From positions 60,392-124,391 of the forward strand of contig JAFEFL010000042.1 in NCBI GenBank assembly GCA_018240595.1: DNA of 64,000 nt, written 5' to 3'. The stretch comes from Pseudomonadota bacterium. GTDB taxonomy: Bacteria; Pseudomonadota; Alphaproteobacteria; Rhizobiales; Xanthobacteraceae. The notes under the pieces were generated by a model. It made no database searches, was not told where the DNA came from, and saw nothing but the letters and a program-made list of their open reading frames with translations. Of this stretch, positions 53,552-63,245 are shown one piece after another. How positions within the stretch are numbered: the stretch's first letter is position 1; each line of letters begins with the position of its first letter. The position numbers and the translations under genes were made by a program.

Positions 53552-54124
53552 CTATTTGGTGCAGATGCGGCGTGGTCCGTCGGACGGCTGATAGGTGCAG
53601 TCCGACGCGTTGAACGAGATGTAGGCGTCGGTGCAGGCGGCAATGTTGCACGCCGCCTGGGCGCGCGTTTCGGGCTTGGCGGTGCTCGCCGCGGCCGGCG
53701 GCGTGCCCTTGGTGCACAGACGGCGCGGCCCATCGCTCGGCTGATAGGTGCAATCCGCGGCCGTGAAGCTGCGATAGGCGCGCTCACAAGCGGCGACATC
53801 GCATTTTGGCGGCTCGGCTGCGGCGGCCGGCGGCGGTTCCGCGGCGACGATCGGTGGCGGCGGCGCCATTGCGGTCGTCGCCGGTGCTGCCGGCGCGGCA
53901 GCAGGCACAGCCTCGGCGCGCGCGGTCGTTGCCTCGTTCGCTTTGACCTCCGGCGTCTTGATCTCGGCCTGCTGCACCGGCGGCGGCGCGGCAGGCGGCT
54001 TCGCCGCGCGCAACTCGTACTTGCTCGGCGCCATGGGCGTCATCGGCGCCTGCAGCCAGTTGGCGCCGAAGATCACGCTGCCGACGGAGATCAGCAGAAC
54101 GATGAGGTAGACAAAAATGGACAT
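53552..54124 (-). CDS. membrane-anchored protein with two BA14K-like cysteine modules
   Basis: A 190-residue protein: N-terminal anchor (SIFVYLIVLLISVGSVIFGANWL), an Ala/Pro-rich linker and two modules, each with C-x4-C...AY-x-SF...DCTYQPSDGPRR-x-C (about residues 107-138 and 157-189). The two repeats are nearly identical around DCTYQPSDGPRR. It lies 85 bases upstream of the one-module paralogue and is probably co-transcribed. Confidence 0.75.
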   Translation of the reverse strand: MSIFVYLIVLLISVGSVIFGANWLQAPMTPMAPSKYELRAAKPPAAPPPVQQAEIKTPEVKANEATTARAEAVPAAAPAAPATTAMAPPPPIVAAEPPPAAAAEPPKCDVAACERAYRSFTAADCTYQPSDGPRRLCTKGTPPAAASTAKPETRAQAACNIAACTDAYISFNASDCTYQPSDGPRRICTK

Positions 54125-54549
54125 CGGCGCCTGTCGCGGATCACGGCCACATATGTGGAGACGAATATAAGACCACGAAGCTTCTCGTTAAATACCTGCA
54201 TTCGGCAAAGAATTGTCGCTTTTGAGACCGGTTTTGCGGAAATGCGGCTGGAATCGGCGTTGTGGCGGTGCTTGCGCCTCACGCGCGTCGCCACAATTCA
54301 AATCGCGAAGGCGCTCACGCTCGCATGCCGACGGTTTGAATCGAATCGCACCGGCTGCGCGTTAACACCGCCCCGTCGTGCAACGACGAATGCCGACGGG
54401 CGCAGCACTGCTTTGATCGTCAACGGCGCAAAATGGTTTCCGTTCCAATAACGCGCAACAGAATGGCTGCGTTGCGGTGACTCGAATTGACGCGTTCGAG
54501 CCGCACTCCTACAGCGGAACTCCCACAGATTTTAATGCGTGTCATTCAA
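54125..54549. other. intergenic region before the dehydrogenase operon
   Basis: About 425 bases between the divergent BA14K-like and dehydrogenase genes. It holds no convincing coding frame. The composition is more AT-rich than its flanks near 54125-54240. Promoters for both directions are expected here; none was identified with confidence. Confidence 0.4.
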
Positions 54550-55296
54550 ATGTCGGATTCTCCCCGCTTGGCGTCCACAAGACGCCACTTTCTCGCATCC
54601 GTCGCCGCATTCTCCTTCATCGCCATCGCTTCCCGTGGCCATGCACAAACGATCTCGCGTGCGCTGCCGTGGCATCCATTCGCCGGTGAGCCGCCGCAGC
54701 CGTCGCTCGCCGGCTGGTACTTCTTCAACCCGGATGAAGCGCGCGCCATCGAAGCGATCGTCGATCGTCTCATTCCCGCCGACGACCTGAGCGCCGGCGG
54801 CAAGGATGCCGGCTGCGCCGCCTTCATCGACCGGCAGCTCGCCGGGTCTTACGGCGATTCCGCCCGCCTCTACACCGCGGGGCCGTTCATGAAGGGCACG
54901 CCGACGCAAGGCTATCAGGGCGAAGCAACGCCGGCGATGCGCTACCGCGCCGGTCTTGCCGCCGTCGATGCCTATCTGCGCAAGAGCAAGAGCAAGGCTT
55001 TCGCCGAGCTCAGCGCGCAGGAGCAGGACGATTTCCTCAAGAGCCTCGAAGCCGGCAAGGTCGATCTCGGCGCCGTCGACGGCAAAAGCCTGTTCAACCT
55101 GATCCTGCAGAACACCATGGAAGGCTTCTTCGCCGATCCGATCTATGGCGGCAATCGCGACATGGTGTCGTGGAAGATGATCGGCTTCCCGGGCGCGCGG
55201 TACGACTACCGCGACCACGTCACCAAGCACAATCAGCCTTACCCGCACGGCCCGGTGTCGATCGCCGGCTCGCCGGAATGGTCGCGCAAGAGCTAA
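54550..55296 (+). CDS. gluconate 2-dehydrogenase subunit 3 family protein (Tat-exported)
   Basis: A 248-residue small subunit of a periplasmic membrane-linked dehydrogenase. The twin-arginine signal STRRHFLASVAAFSFIA is near the N-terminus, followed by the domain FFNPDEARAIEAIVDRLIPADD. Such subunits carry the flavoprotein partner through the Tat pathway. The start at 54550 is chosen by family length; ATG 54535 is equally possible since no clear ribosome-binding site is seen. The flavoprotein gene starts 16 bases later. Confidence 0.88.
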   Translation: MSDSPRLASTRRHFLASVAAFSFIAIASRGHAQTISRALPWHPFAGEPPQPSLAGWYFFNPDEARAIEAIVDRLIPADDLSAGGKDAGCAAFIDRQLAGSYGDSARLYTAGPFMKGTPTQGYQGEATPAMRYRAGLAAVDAYLRKSKSKAFAELSAQEQDDFLKSLEAGKVDLGAVDGKSLFNLILQNTMEGFFADPIYGGNRDMVSWKMIGFPGARYDYRDHVTKHNQPYPHGPVSIAGSPEWSRKS

Positions 55297-55312
55297 GCCC
55301 AAAGGTCACGAC

Positions 55313-57079
55313 ATGGCACGTAAACTCCCCCGCAAGGATGTGGTGATCGTCGGCCTCGGCTGGACCGGCGCCATTCTCGCCCACGAACTCACCGATGCCG
55401 GTCTCGACGTCGTCGCCATCGAGCGCGGCCCGTGGCGCGACACCGCCACCGATTTCAACATCGGCTACATGCAGGACGAACTGCGCTACGCCGTGCGCAA
55501 GGACCTGTTCCTGCAGCCGGCGCAGGAAGCCATGACCATGCGCAACAACACGTCGCAGACGGCGCTGCCGATGCGCGATTACGGCTCGTTCCTGCCCGGC
55601 ACCGGCGTCGGCGGCGCCGGCGTGCACTGGAACGGCCACACCTGGCGCTTCTGGCAGAGCGACTTCCAGACCAAGAGCCATCTGACCCAGCGCTACGGCG
55701 AAGCGCGCCTTGCCGACCTGCAGGTGCAGGACTGGGGCGTCACCGCCGACGAGATGGAAAGCGCCTACGACCGGTTCGAATATCTGTGCGGCATTTCCGG
55801 CAAGGCCGGCAATCTCGGCGGCAAAATCCAGGACGGCGGCAATCCGTTCGAGGACCCGCGCAAGCGCGACTATCCGCTGCCGCCGATGCAGATGACCTAC
55901 GGCCCGACCTTGTTCGCGCAAGCGGCCAAGTCGATCGGTTATCATCCGTTCCCGACGCCGGCCGCCAACCTGTCGAAGCCTTACGTCAACCCGCTCGGCA
56001 TCTCGATGGGCCAGTGCACGATGTGCGGCTTCTGCGAACGCTTCGCTTGCGCCAATTATTCCAAGTCGAGCGCGCAGACCACCATTCTGCCGGTGCTGAT
56101 GCGCAAGTCGAATTTCGAGGCGCGCTGCAACAGCGAAGTGCTGCACGTCAATCTCGACGCCGCCGGCAAGATGGCCAAGGGCGTCGTCTATATCGACCAG
56201 AACGGCGAGGAGCTCGAGCAGCCGGCCGATCTGGTGCTGCTCTGCGCCTACGGCCTGCACAATGCGCGGCTGATGATGCTGTCGAAGATTGGCCGGATCT
56301 ACGACCCGCAAAGCGGCGAAGGCACGGTCGGCCGCAATTACTGCTATCAGACCAATGCCGGCATCCAGCTGTTCTTCGAGGACAAGAACTTCAATCCGTT
56401 CATCGCCTCGGGCGCCTGCGGCCAGACCATGGACGATTTCAACGGCGACGCCTTCGACCACGGCCCGCTCGATTTCGTCGGCGGCTCCGGCATCAACTGC
56501 ATTCCGACCAACGGCCGCCCGATCGGCACCCGTCCGGTGCCGCCCGGCACGCCGCGCTGGGGCAGCGCCTGGAAGAAGGCGACCAAGGACCATTACCTGT
56601 CGTCGCTCGGCTTCTCGGCGCAGGGCTCGAGCTATGCCGCGCGCGGCAACTATCTCGACCTCGATCCGACCTACAAGGACCGCTACGGCCGGCCGCTGCT
56701 GCGCGTGACCTTCGACTTCCCCGACAACGACATCCGCATGTCGCACTGGGTGTCCGACCGCATGGTCGAGATCGCCAAGGCGATGAAGCCGAAGCAGTAT
56801 GTCGAAGGCCGCCGCAACAAGAGCTGGAATTCGGTGCCCTATCAGTCCACGCACAACACCGGCGGCGCCATCATGGGCGCCGATCCGAAGACCAGCGCGG
56901 TCAACAAATATCTGCAGAGCTGGGACGTGCCGAACGTCTTCGTCATCGGCGCCTCGGCGTTCCCGCAGAACGCCGGCAAGAACCCGACCGGCACCGTCGG
57001 CGCCCTCGCCTTCCATGCCGCCGACGCCATTCGCAATCAGTATCTGCGCAATCCGGGCGCGGCCCTGGTGCAGGCATGA
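55313..57079 (+). CDS. GMC family oxidoreductase (gluconate/sorbitol dehydrogenase large-subunit type)
   Basis: A 588-residue FAD flavoprotein with the dinucleotide motif VIVGLGWTGAILAHELTDAG and the acidic end AIERG at residues about 10-39, and the C-terminal GMC block GASAFPQNAGKNPTGTVGALA. GVGGAGVHWNGHTWR is typical of the three-component gluconate-dehydrogenase group. It has no signal peptide and is likely co-exported with the Tat subunit. The ATGA overlap with the cytochrome gene is 4 bases. The actual sugar or alcohol oxidised is unknown. Confidence 0.92.
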   Translation: MARKLPRKDVVIVGLGWTGAILAHELTDAGLDVVAIERGPWRDTATDFNIGYMQDELRYAVRKDLFLQPAQEAMTMRNNTSQTALPMRDYGSFLPGTGVGGAGVHWNGHTWRFWQSDFQTKSHLTQRYGEARLADLQVQDWGVTADEMESAYDRFEYLCGISGKAGNLGGKIQDGGNPFEDPRKRDYPLPPMQMTYGPTLFAQAAKSIGYHPFPTPAANLSKPYVNPLGISMGQCTMCGFCERFACANYSKSSAQTTILPVLMRKSNFEARCNSEVLHVNLDAAGKMAKGVVYIDQNGEELEQPADLVLLCAYGLHNARLMMLSKIGRIYDPQSGEGTVGRNYCYQTNAGIQLFFEDKNFNPFIASGACGQTMDDFNGDAFDHGPLDFVGGSGINCIPTNGRPIGTRPVPPGTPRWGSAWKKATKDHYLSSLGFSAQGSSYAARGNYLDLDPTYKDRYGRPLLRVTFDFPDNDIRMSHWVSDRMVEIAKAMKPKQYVEGRRNKSWNSVPYQSTHNTGGAIMGADPKTSAVNKYLQSWDVPNVFVIGASAFPQNAGKNPTGTVGALAFHAADAIRNQYLRNPGAALVQA

Positions 57080-58311
57080 GCACGACCATGAAACTGTCAG
57101 GGATCGCCGCCGCCGTCGCGGCGCTCGCCATCGCCGCCACTGCCGCGGGCGCCGTCGAACTGCCTTTCGATCAGATCGAGGCCGGCCGCTATCAGGCGGC
57201 GCTCGGCGACTGCGCCGGTTGTCACACCGCGCCCGGCGGCAAACCTTTCGCCGGCGGCGTCGCGCTCGACACACCATTCGGCACATTGGTCGCGCCGAAC
57301 ATCACGCCAGATCGCGACACTGGCATCGGCGCCTGGTCGGAAGCGGATTTCCGCCGCGCGCTGAAGCAGGGCGTCGGTCATGGCGGCAAGCGGCTTTATC
57401 CGGCCATGCCCTACACCGCCTACACCAAGATGACCGACAGCGACGTCGCCGCGTTGTGGGCCTACATGCAGACCTTGCAGCCGGTCAGCAACGAAGTGCG
57501 CTCCAACCGCCTGCCCTTCCCGTTCAACATCCGCCTGCTGATGGCGGGCTGGAACTGGATCAACTTCACGCCCGGCGACTTCAAGCCCGACGCGAAGAAG
57601 TCGGCCGAATGGAATCGCGGCGCCTATATCGTCGAGGCCGCCGGCCATTGCAGCGTCTGCCACGCGCCGAAGTCCGCGCTCGGCGCCGACAAAGGCGGCC
57701 TCACCGGCACCGTGCTGCAAGGCTGGTTCGCGCCGAACATCACCGGCAACCTGCATGACGGCGTCGGCTCATGGAGCGCCGACGACATCGTGTCGTATCT
57801 CAAGACCGGCGTCGGCCACGGCAGCATCGGCTCCGGGCCGATGCGCGAGGTGATCGAGAACTCGACCTCGAAAATGAACGATGCCGACCTCAAGGCCATC
57901 GCCGTCTACCTCAAGGACCTGCCCGCGCCCGCGGACAAGGGCCCGGCGCCGATGGCCGCCGACAATCCGGCGATGCAGGCCGGCGCCAGGATCTTCGCGG
58001 TGAACTGCTCGGCCTGCCACAATGGCGACGGCAGCGGCCAGGGCCAGCTCTTCCCGAAGCTCGCCGGCAACGGCGTCGTGCAGCAGAACGACCCGACCAC
58101 GCTGATCCATGTCGTGCTGGCCGGCAGCCAGGGCGCCGTGACCGCCGCCGCCCCGACCACGCCGGCCATGCCGTCGCTGGCCTTCCGGCTCACCGACCAG
58201 CAGGTCGCCGACGTGCTCACTTATGTGCGCAATAGCTGGGGCAACGCCGCCCCGGCGGTGACGCCGGACGAGGTCGCCAAGCAGCGGCGCGCCTCGAAAA
58301 ACGGCTCGTAA
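57076..58311 (+). CDS. triheme cytochrome c subunit of membrane-bound dehydrogenase
   Basis: A 411-residue periplasmic protein with a signal peptide (SGIAAAVAALAIAATAAGA) and three CxxCH heme sites: Cys46-His50, Cys192-His196 and Cys311-His315. This matches the triheme subunit of gluconate-, sorbitol- and alcohol-dehydrogenase complexes, which passes electrons to ubiquinone. It closes the small subunit-GMC-cytochrome operon. Confidence 0.93.
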   Translation: MSTTMKLSGIAAAVAALAIAATAAGAVELPFDQIEAGRYQAALGDCAGCHTAPGGKPFAGGVALDTPFGTLVAPNITPDRDTGIGAWSEADFRRALKQGVGHGGKRLYPAMPYTAYTKMTDSDVAALWAYMQTLQPVSNEVRSNRLPFPFNIRLLMAGWNWINFTPGDFKPDAKKSAEWNRGAYIVEAAGHCSVCHAPKSALGADKGGLTGTVLQGWFAPNITGNLHDGVGSWSADDIVSYLKTGVGHGSIGSGPMREVIENSTSKMNDADLKAIAVYLKDLPAPADKGPAPMAADNPAMQAGARIFAVNCSACHNGDGSGQGQLFPKLAGNGVVQQNDPTTLIHVVLAGSQGAVTAAAPTTPAMPSLAFRLTDQQVADVLTYVRNSWGNAAPAVTPDEVAKQRRASKNGS

Positions 58312-58388
58312 GGGCCGGTTCCCGGGGCGCATGACGGGACGCGGGATGGCGTGCTAGAGAGCGCGCCATCTCGAACCGCCATCAAGCC

Positions 58389-59531
58389 ATGCCGCCCGCT
58401 TTGTCGCCCACACCGTCCCTCACCTCGTTCCGCCGCATCGTCGTCAAGGTCGGCTCGTCGCTGCTCGTCGATTCCGCCGCCGGCGAATTGAAGCGCGCCT
58501 GGCTGGCCTCGCTGGTCGACGACATCGCGGCGCTGCATGGCGAGAAGCGCGACGTGCTGGTGGTGTCGTCGGGCGCCATTGCCTCGGCGCGCGCGTCGCT
58601 GAAGCTGCCGCGCGGCGCGCTCAAGCTCGAGGAAGCGCAGGCCGCCGCCGCCATCGGCCAGATCGCGCTGGCGCGCTCCTGGGCCGAGACGCTCGGCGCA
58701 CATCACATCACCGCCGGGCAGATCCTGCTGACGCTCACCGACACCGAGGAGCGCCGCCGCTATCTCAACGCGCGCGAGACCATCGACAAGCTCTTGGAAT
58801 GGCGCGTCGTGCCGGTGATCAACGAGAACGATACGGTCGCGACCAGCGAAATCCGCTACGGCGACAACGACCGCCTCGCCGCCCGCGTCGCCACCATGGT
58901 GAGCGCAGATCTTCTGGTGCTGCTGTCGGATATCGACGGCCTCTACGACAAGCCGCCGCAGCCCGGCAATGACGCCAAACTCATTCCCGTGGTGCCGCGC
59001 ATCACCGCCGAGATCGAAAGCATGGCCGGCGCCTCGGGCTCCGAATTGTCGCGCGGCGGCATGGTCACCAAGATCGAGGCCGGCAAGATCGCCACCACCG
59101 CCGGCGTGCACATGGTGATCGCTTCCGGCCGCGTCATGCATCCGCTGAAGGCCATCGCCGATGGCGGGCCGTGCACGTGGTTTTTGACGCCGGCCAATCC
59201 GGTGACGTCGCGCAAGAAGTGGATCGCCGGCTCGCTCGAGCCGCGCGGCGCGCTGCACATCGACGACGGCGCGGTGAAGGCGCTGCGCTCCGGCAAGAGC
59301 CTGCTGCCGGCGGGCGTCAAGAAGATCGAAGGCGATTTCGGCCGCGGCGATGCGGTGATCCTGCGCGGACCGGACGGCGCCGAAGTCGGGCGCGGCCTGG
59401 TGGCCTATGATTTTGCCGACGCCGAAAAGATCATCGGCCATTCCTCGGCCGACGTGCTGTCGATCCTCGGCTTCACCGGCCGCACCGAGATCGTGCACCG
59501 CGACGATCTGGTGATGGGCGGCGGCATCTAG
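58389..59531 (+). CDS. proB: glutamate 5-kinase
   Basis: A 380-residue enzyme, first step of proline synthesis. The amino-acid kinase domain ([46 protein letters not shown]) spans about 1-265. A C-terminal PUA domain follows ([35 protein letters not shown]), the full-length form. Its stop is 212 bases from the convergent small gene, with a hairpin terminator between. Confidence 0.97.
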   Translation: MPPALSPTPSLTSFRRIVVKVGSSLLVDSAAGELKRAWLASLVDDIAALHGEKRDVLVVSSGAIASARASLKLPRGALKLEEAQAAAAIGQIALARSWAETLGAHHITAGQILLTLTDTEERRRYLNARETIDKLLEWRVVPVINENDTVATSEIRYGDNDRLAARVATMVSADLLVLLSDIDGLYDKPPQPGNDAKLIPVVPRITAEIESMAGASGSELSRGGMVTKIEAGKIATTAGVHMVIASGRVMHPLKAIADGGPCTWFLTPANPVTSRKKWIAGSLEPRGALHIDDGAVKALRSGKSLLPAGVKKIEGDFGRGDAVILRGPDGAEVGRGLVAYDFADAEKIIGHSSADVLSILGFTGRTEIVHRDDLVMGGGI

Positions 59532-59743
59532 CCGAACAAACGGGCCGTTAAGTTTTCTGACAAACTCGTGAGGGAACTCGCGCGCGCCTGCATCGTTGTT
59601 TGAACACGACGCGCGACGCACACGACCGATCTGGTTCTTGAGTCTGCTGCTGATCTGGCTTCGAGGACGACGACGATCCGTCGGGCGGCGAGCCTTCGAC
59701 TCCCGCCCGGCCCACCTGAAAGGCGATTGCACGATCGCCCATT

Positions 59744-59768
59744 AGCCCCGGCCCTCGCGGCCGGGGCT
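59744..59768. terminator. hairpin between proB and the convergent small gene
   Basis: A 10-bp perfect stem AGCCCCGGCC / GGCCGGGGCT (59744-59753, 59759-59768) with loop CTCGC, followed by TCTGCTTGTT on the plus strand. It suits termination of proB transcripts. The T-run is short. A smaller stem (GGCGAT / ATCGCC) lies about 10 bases upstream. Confidence 0.7.
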
Positions 59769-59787
59769 TCTGCTTGTTGGAAAGCCG

Positions 59788-60003
59788 TCAGTGCTGGCGG
59801 GCGCGCTTGATGCGGGCGCGGCGGCCGGCCGGCGCCGACTTCTGCGGCAGCGGCCGCTTCGGCAGCTTGAGCCGCGTGCCGTCCGGAAATTCGATGAAGC
59901 GGCTGAACACCTGCATCTGGCCCTCGTCGCCGGGACGGCCCTCGATCACGAACTTCGTGCCGACCGGGAATCGCGTGGGAAGACGGCCTGAACTGTACGC
60001 CAT
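59788..60003 (-). CDS. small conserved-looking hypothetical protein
   Basis: A 71-residue protein: MAYSSGRLPTRFPVGTKFVIEGR, a middle FSRFIEFPDGTRLKLP and a basic tail (GRRARIKRARQH). The second of two in-frame ATGs is chosen because GGAGGG lies 5 bases upstream of it. Composition and codon use look like a real gene. It sits between proB and proA on the opposite strand. The function is unknown. Confidence 0.65.
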   Translation of the reverse strand: MAYSSGRLPTRFPVGTKFVIEGRPGDEGQMQVFSRFIEFPDGTRLKLPKRPLPQKSAPAGRRARIKRARQH

Positions 60004-60270
60004 GGAACCCTCCATGCGCGCCGGCCCCGGAAACCGTCCAAAAAAGCCTTGCGCGGTTGGTTAATCGCACCCTGGCGTACCAATATGTAGGCCCCTTGAC
60101 TGGTTTCCGGCCCCCGCGGGTTATCCTCGTTATCCCCAGGCGCAGACCGGCCATTCCGGGGCCCGAGGCCATCTCGCCGCGCCGGGCTTGACGTGGTAGG
60201 AAACCTTCCCGGGCCTCCGGACGGGCCGCGGGGGTAGCTGGGTACGGGACAGACGGCCGGGTTTCTAGCG

Positions 60271-61572
60271 ATGACGGCGCCTTTGAAAGCGATTGACGGG
60301 ACCGGCGATGCCGCCGGCCTGACGAAGACCATGGCCGGGATCGGCCGCGCCGCGCGGGCCGCGGCCCGGGCGCTGGCGCTCGCGCCGGCCGAGCAGAAAA
60401 ACCGCGCGCTGACCGCCATGGCCGCCGCCATCCGCGCCCATAAGGCCGACATCCTCGCCGCCAACGCCGCCGATATCGCCGAAGCGCGTCACAGCGGCAT
60501 GACCGGCGCCATGCTCGACCGCCTCAAGCTCACCGACAAGAACATCGACGGCATCGCCGCCGGCATCGAGGTGGTGCGCGACCTGCCCGACCCGGTCGGC
60601 GCCGTCATGGACTCGTGGACGCGGCCGAACGGCATGCTGATCGAGCGCGTGCGCGAGCCGCTCGGCGTCGTCGGCATCATCTACGAGAGCCGCCCCAACG
60701 TCACCGCGGATGCCGGCGCGCTGTGCCTGAAGGCCGGCAATGCCGCGATCCTGCGCGGCGGCTCCGACTCGACGCAGTCGAGCCGCGCCATCCACGCCTG
60801 CCTGGCGCAGGGCCTGCGCGAAGCCAACCTGCCCGAGGCCGCGATCCAGCTGGTGCCGACGCGCGACCGCGCCGCGGTCGGTCTGATGCTGACCGGCCTC
60901 GACAACAACATCGACGTCATCGTGCCGCGCGGCGGCAAGGGCCTGGTCGCCCGCGTTCAGGCCGAAGCGCGCGTGCCGGTGTTCGCGCATCTGGAAGGCG
61001 TCAACCACGTCTATGTCGACAAGGCCGCCGATCCCGACATGGCCAAGGCGATCGTGCTCAACGCCAAGATGCGCCGCACCGGCGTCTGCGGCGCCGCCGA
61101 GACCTTGCTGGTCGATCGCGCCGCCGCGTCCACGTTGCTCAAGCCGCTCATCGACATGCTGATCGACGCCGGCTGCGAGATCCGCGGCGACGCCGCGGTG
61201 CAGGCCGCCGACAAGCGCGTCAAGGCCGCGAGCGACGACGACTGGAAGACCGAGTATCTCGACGCCATCATCACCGCCGGCGTCGTCGACGGTGTCGATG
61301 CCGCCATCGGTCACATCGAGCGTTACGGCTCGCATCACACCGACGCCATCGTCACCGCCGATCAGGCGGCGGCCGACAAGTTTCTGCGCGAGGTCGATTC
61401 CGCCATCGTGCTGCACAACGCCTCGACGCAATTCGCCGACGGCGGCGAGTTCGGCTTCGGCGCCGAGATCGGCATCGCCACCGGCCGCCTGCATGCGCGC
61501 GGCCCGGTCGGCGCCGAACAGCTCACGACGTTCAAGTACCGCATCCGCGGCAGCGGTCAGACGCGGCCGTGA
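60271..61572 (+). CDS. proA: gamma-glutamyl phosphate reductase
   Basis: A 433-residue NADPH-dependent enzyme, second step of proline synthesis. Diagnostic blocks are [44 protein letters not shown] and [13 protein letters not shown] (catalytic cysteine in GVCGA). It is set apart from proB by about 740 bases holding a small convergent gene. nadD starts 4 bases after its stop. Confidence 0.97.
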   Translation: MTAPLKAIDGTGDAAGLTKTMAGIGRAARAAARALALAPAEQKNRALTAMAAAIRAHKADILAANAADIAEARHSGMTGAMLDRLKLTDKNIDGIAAGIEVVRDLPDPVGAVMDSWTRPNGMLIERVREPLGVVGIIYESRPNVTADAGALCLKAGNAAILRGGSDSTQSSRAIHACLAQGLREANLPEAAIQLVPTRDRAAVGLMLTGLDNNIDVIVPRGGKGLVARVQAEARVPVFAHLEGVNHVYVDKAADPDMAKAIVLNAKMRRTGVCGAAETLLVDRAAASTLLKPLIDMLIDAGCEIRGDAAVQAADKRVKAASDDDWKTEYLDAIITAGVVDGVDAAIGHIERYGSHHTDAIVTADQAAADKFLREVDSAIVLHNASTQFADGGEFGFGAEIGIATGRLHARGPVGAEQLTTFKYRIRGSGQTRP

Positions 61573-61576
61573 CATC

Positions 61577-62506
61577 GTGACGTCATCGCCGCCTGCGCAG
61601 TCACGTCTGCCTCCCATCGAACGGATCATTCCCCCGCATGCTCCCGGCATGCGCATCGGTCTGTTCGGCGGTTCGTTCGACCCGCCGCACCGCGCCCATC
61701 TCGACGCCTGCCTGCTGGCGATGAAGCGGCTCAAGCTCGACCGCGTCTGGTGGCTGGTGACGCCGGGCAATCCGCTCAAGAACACCAGCCACCTGGCGCC
61801 GCTCGGCGAGCGCATGGTCGCGGCGCGTGAGCTCGCCAATCATCCCCGCATCGACGTCACCGGCCTCGAGGCCGTCATCAACACCCGCTACACCTTCGAC
61901 ACCATCGAATGGCTGCGCGCGCGCTGCCCCGGCGTGCAGTTCGTGTGGATCATGGGCGCCGACAACCTGCGCCACTTCCACCGCTGGCAGAAATGGCGCG
62001 CCATCGCCGATCTCATCCCGATCGTGGTCGTCGACCGCCCGGGGCCGAGCCTCTACGCCTCGAACTCGACCGCGGCGCAGGCGCTGTGGCGGTTCCGCAT
62101 TCCCGAAGAGGCGGCGACGTCGCTGCCGACGCGGCGGCCGCCGGTCTGGACCTATCTGCACGGTTTGAAATCGGTGCTGTCCTCGACGGCGCTGCGGGCG
62201 CTGCGCGAGAAATCGAAAGCCGCCCCGGCGGCACCGGTTCCCGCCGCGCCGGACGAGACGGCAAAGCCGGCGCCGAAGGCCGCGAAGCGGCAGGCCCCCG
62301 GCCAGAAGAAATCGCGCAGCAAGACCGCGACCGGCAAGAAATCGGCGGCACGGCGCAACGCCGCACCGGCACGCAGCAGCAAGGCGCGCAACGCCAAGGC
62401 GAGCAAGTCGGTACCGGCGGGCAAGCGCGGCAAGGTTTCGCGCAAGACGGCGCGCAAGACAACGCGCAAGACAGCGGGCAAGACTTCCCGCAAAGGCGCG
62501 AAATAG
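61577..62506 (+). CDS. nadD: nicotinate-nucleotide adenylyltransferase with histone-like C-terminal tail
   Basis: A 309-residue NadD if started at GTG 61577; the ATG at 61649 (MRIGLFGG) would give 285. The GTG is preferred because related proteins have a Pro-rich lead ending [11 protein letters not shown]. The nucleotidyltransferase domain has [11 protein letters not shown] and [17 protein letters not shown] and is complete by residue about 210. The last about 90 residues are almost only Lys, Ala, Arg, Ser, Thr and Pro (e.g. [19 protein letters not shown]), an addition not needed for catalysis. Confidence 0.92.
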   Translation: MTSSPPAQSRLPPIERIIPPHAPGMRIGLFGGSFDPPHRAHLDACLLAMKRLKLDRVWWLVTPGNPLKNTSHLAPLGERMVAARELANHPRIDVTGLEAVINTRYTFDTIEWLRARCPGVQFVWIMGADNLRHFHRWQKWRAIADLIPIVVVDRPGPSLYASNSTAAQALWRFRIPEEAATSLPTRRPPVWTYLHGLKSVLSSTALRALREKSKAAPAAPVPAAPDETAKPAPKAAKRQAPGQKKSRSKTATGKKSAARRNAAPARSSKARNAKASKSVPAGKRGKVSRKTARKTTRKTAGKTSRKGAK

Positions 62507-62581
62507 CTATCCTGCCGCGCGGCACTTTTTTCAACGTCAAGACCAATCGGGCAAAAGGACCAAGCTCCCCTGGCAAAGACC

Positions 62582-63103
62582 GTGACATCCCGAACGAAAT
62601 CGCGTTCGTCCGCCGGCAAGCGCGCAGGCGCTGGCAAAGGGCGCAGCAAGAAACCGGCTTCGCCCAAAAAATCCAAGGCCAGTTCGTCCGGCAACAAGGT
62701 GAGCCCGCGCGCGCTGGCCAAAGCCAGCGTCAAGCCGAGTGCTAAACCCGTTCACGCGCCGAAGCCCGCCGCCAAGGCCAAGCCGCCCGAGAGCAAGTGG
62801 CTCAAGCTGATCCGGCACAGCCTCGAGGACATGAAAGCCGAGGACACGGTCGTCATCGATCTGTCCGACAAGTCGTCGATCGGCGACACGATGGTGGTGA
62901 CCACCGGCCGCTCCAACGTGCATCTCGCCTCGATCGCCGATCGCATCGTCAAGGATCTGAAGGCCGCCGGCATGTCCGGCATCGCGGTGGAAGGTTTGCG
63001 TCAGGGCGACTGGGTGGTGATCGATACCGGCAGCGTGCTGGTGCACATCTTCCGTCCCGAAGTCCGCGCCTTCTACAACATCGAGAAGATGTGGAGCGCG
63101 TGA
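62582..63103 (+). CDS. rsfS: ribosomal silencing factor RsfS with basic N-terminal extension
   Basis: A 173-residue protein if started at GTG 62582. The RsfS domain (LIRHSLEDMKAEDTVVIDLSDKSSIGDTMVVTTGRS... RQGDWVVIDTGSVLVHIF) begins at about residue 75. Before it is a Lys/Ser/Ala/Pro-rich extension (KRAGAGKGRSKKPASPKK), unlike the usual 110-120-residue protein. A later start is possible. It lies 75 bases after nadD. Confidence 0.9.
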   Translation: MTSRTKSRSSAGKRAGAGKGRSKKPASPKKSKASSSGNKVSPRALAKASVKPSAKPVHAPKPAAKAKPPESKWLKLIRHSLEDMKAEDTVVIDLSDKSSIGDTMVVTTGRSNVHLASIADRIVKDLKAAGMSGIAVEGLRQGDWVVIDTGSVLVHIFRPEVRAFYNIEKMWSA

Positions 63104-63132
63104 GGCTTCGCGCGAAGGCGTGAAAGACAAAT

Positions 63133-63226
63133 CTCCGTTCGTCCCCGCGAAAGCGGAGACCCAGGAGTCCAAAGCGCGCGCCTATAAATAGACTCTGGGT
63201 TCCCGCTTTCGCGGGAACGAACGGAG
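63133..63226. repeat. dispersed palindromic repeat, copy 2
   Basis: A 94-base element, near-identical in its arms to that at 14316-14408: CTCCGTTCGTCCCCGCGAAAG at one end and CTTTCGCGGGAACGAACGGAG at the other, with CCCAG / CTGGG flanks of a variable centre. It lies between rsfS and rlmH. Confidence 0.85.
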
Positions 63227-63245
63227 GAAGTGGCAGGCTGAACTT

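Noticed and set aside
55432..57075. Very long plus-strand frame upstream of the cytochrome gene (959 codons in total)
   Set aside because: The upstream 548 codons lie in another frame of the GMC oxidoreductase; the signal peptide and ATGA overlap place the real start at 57076.
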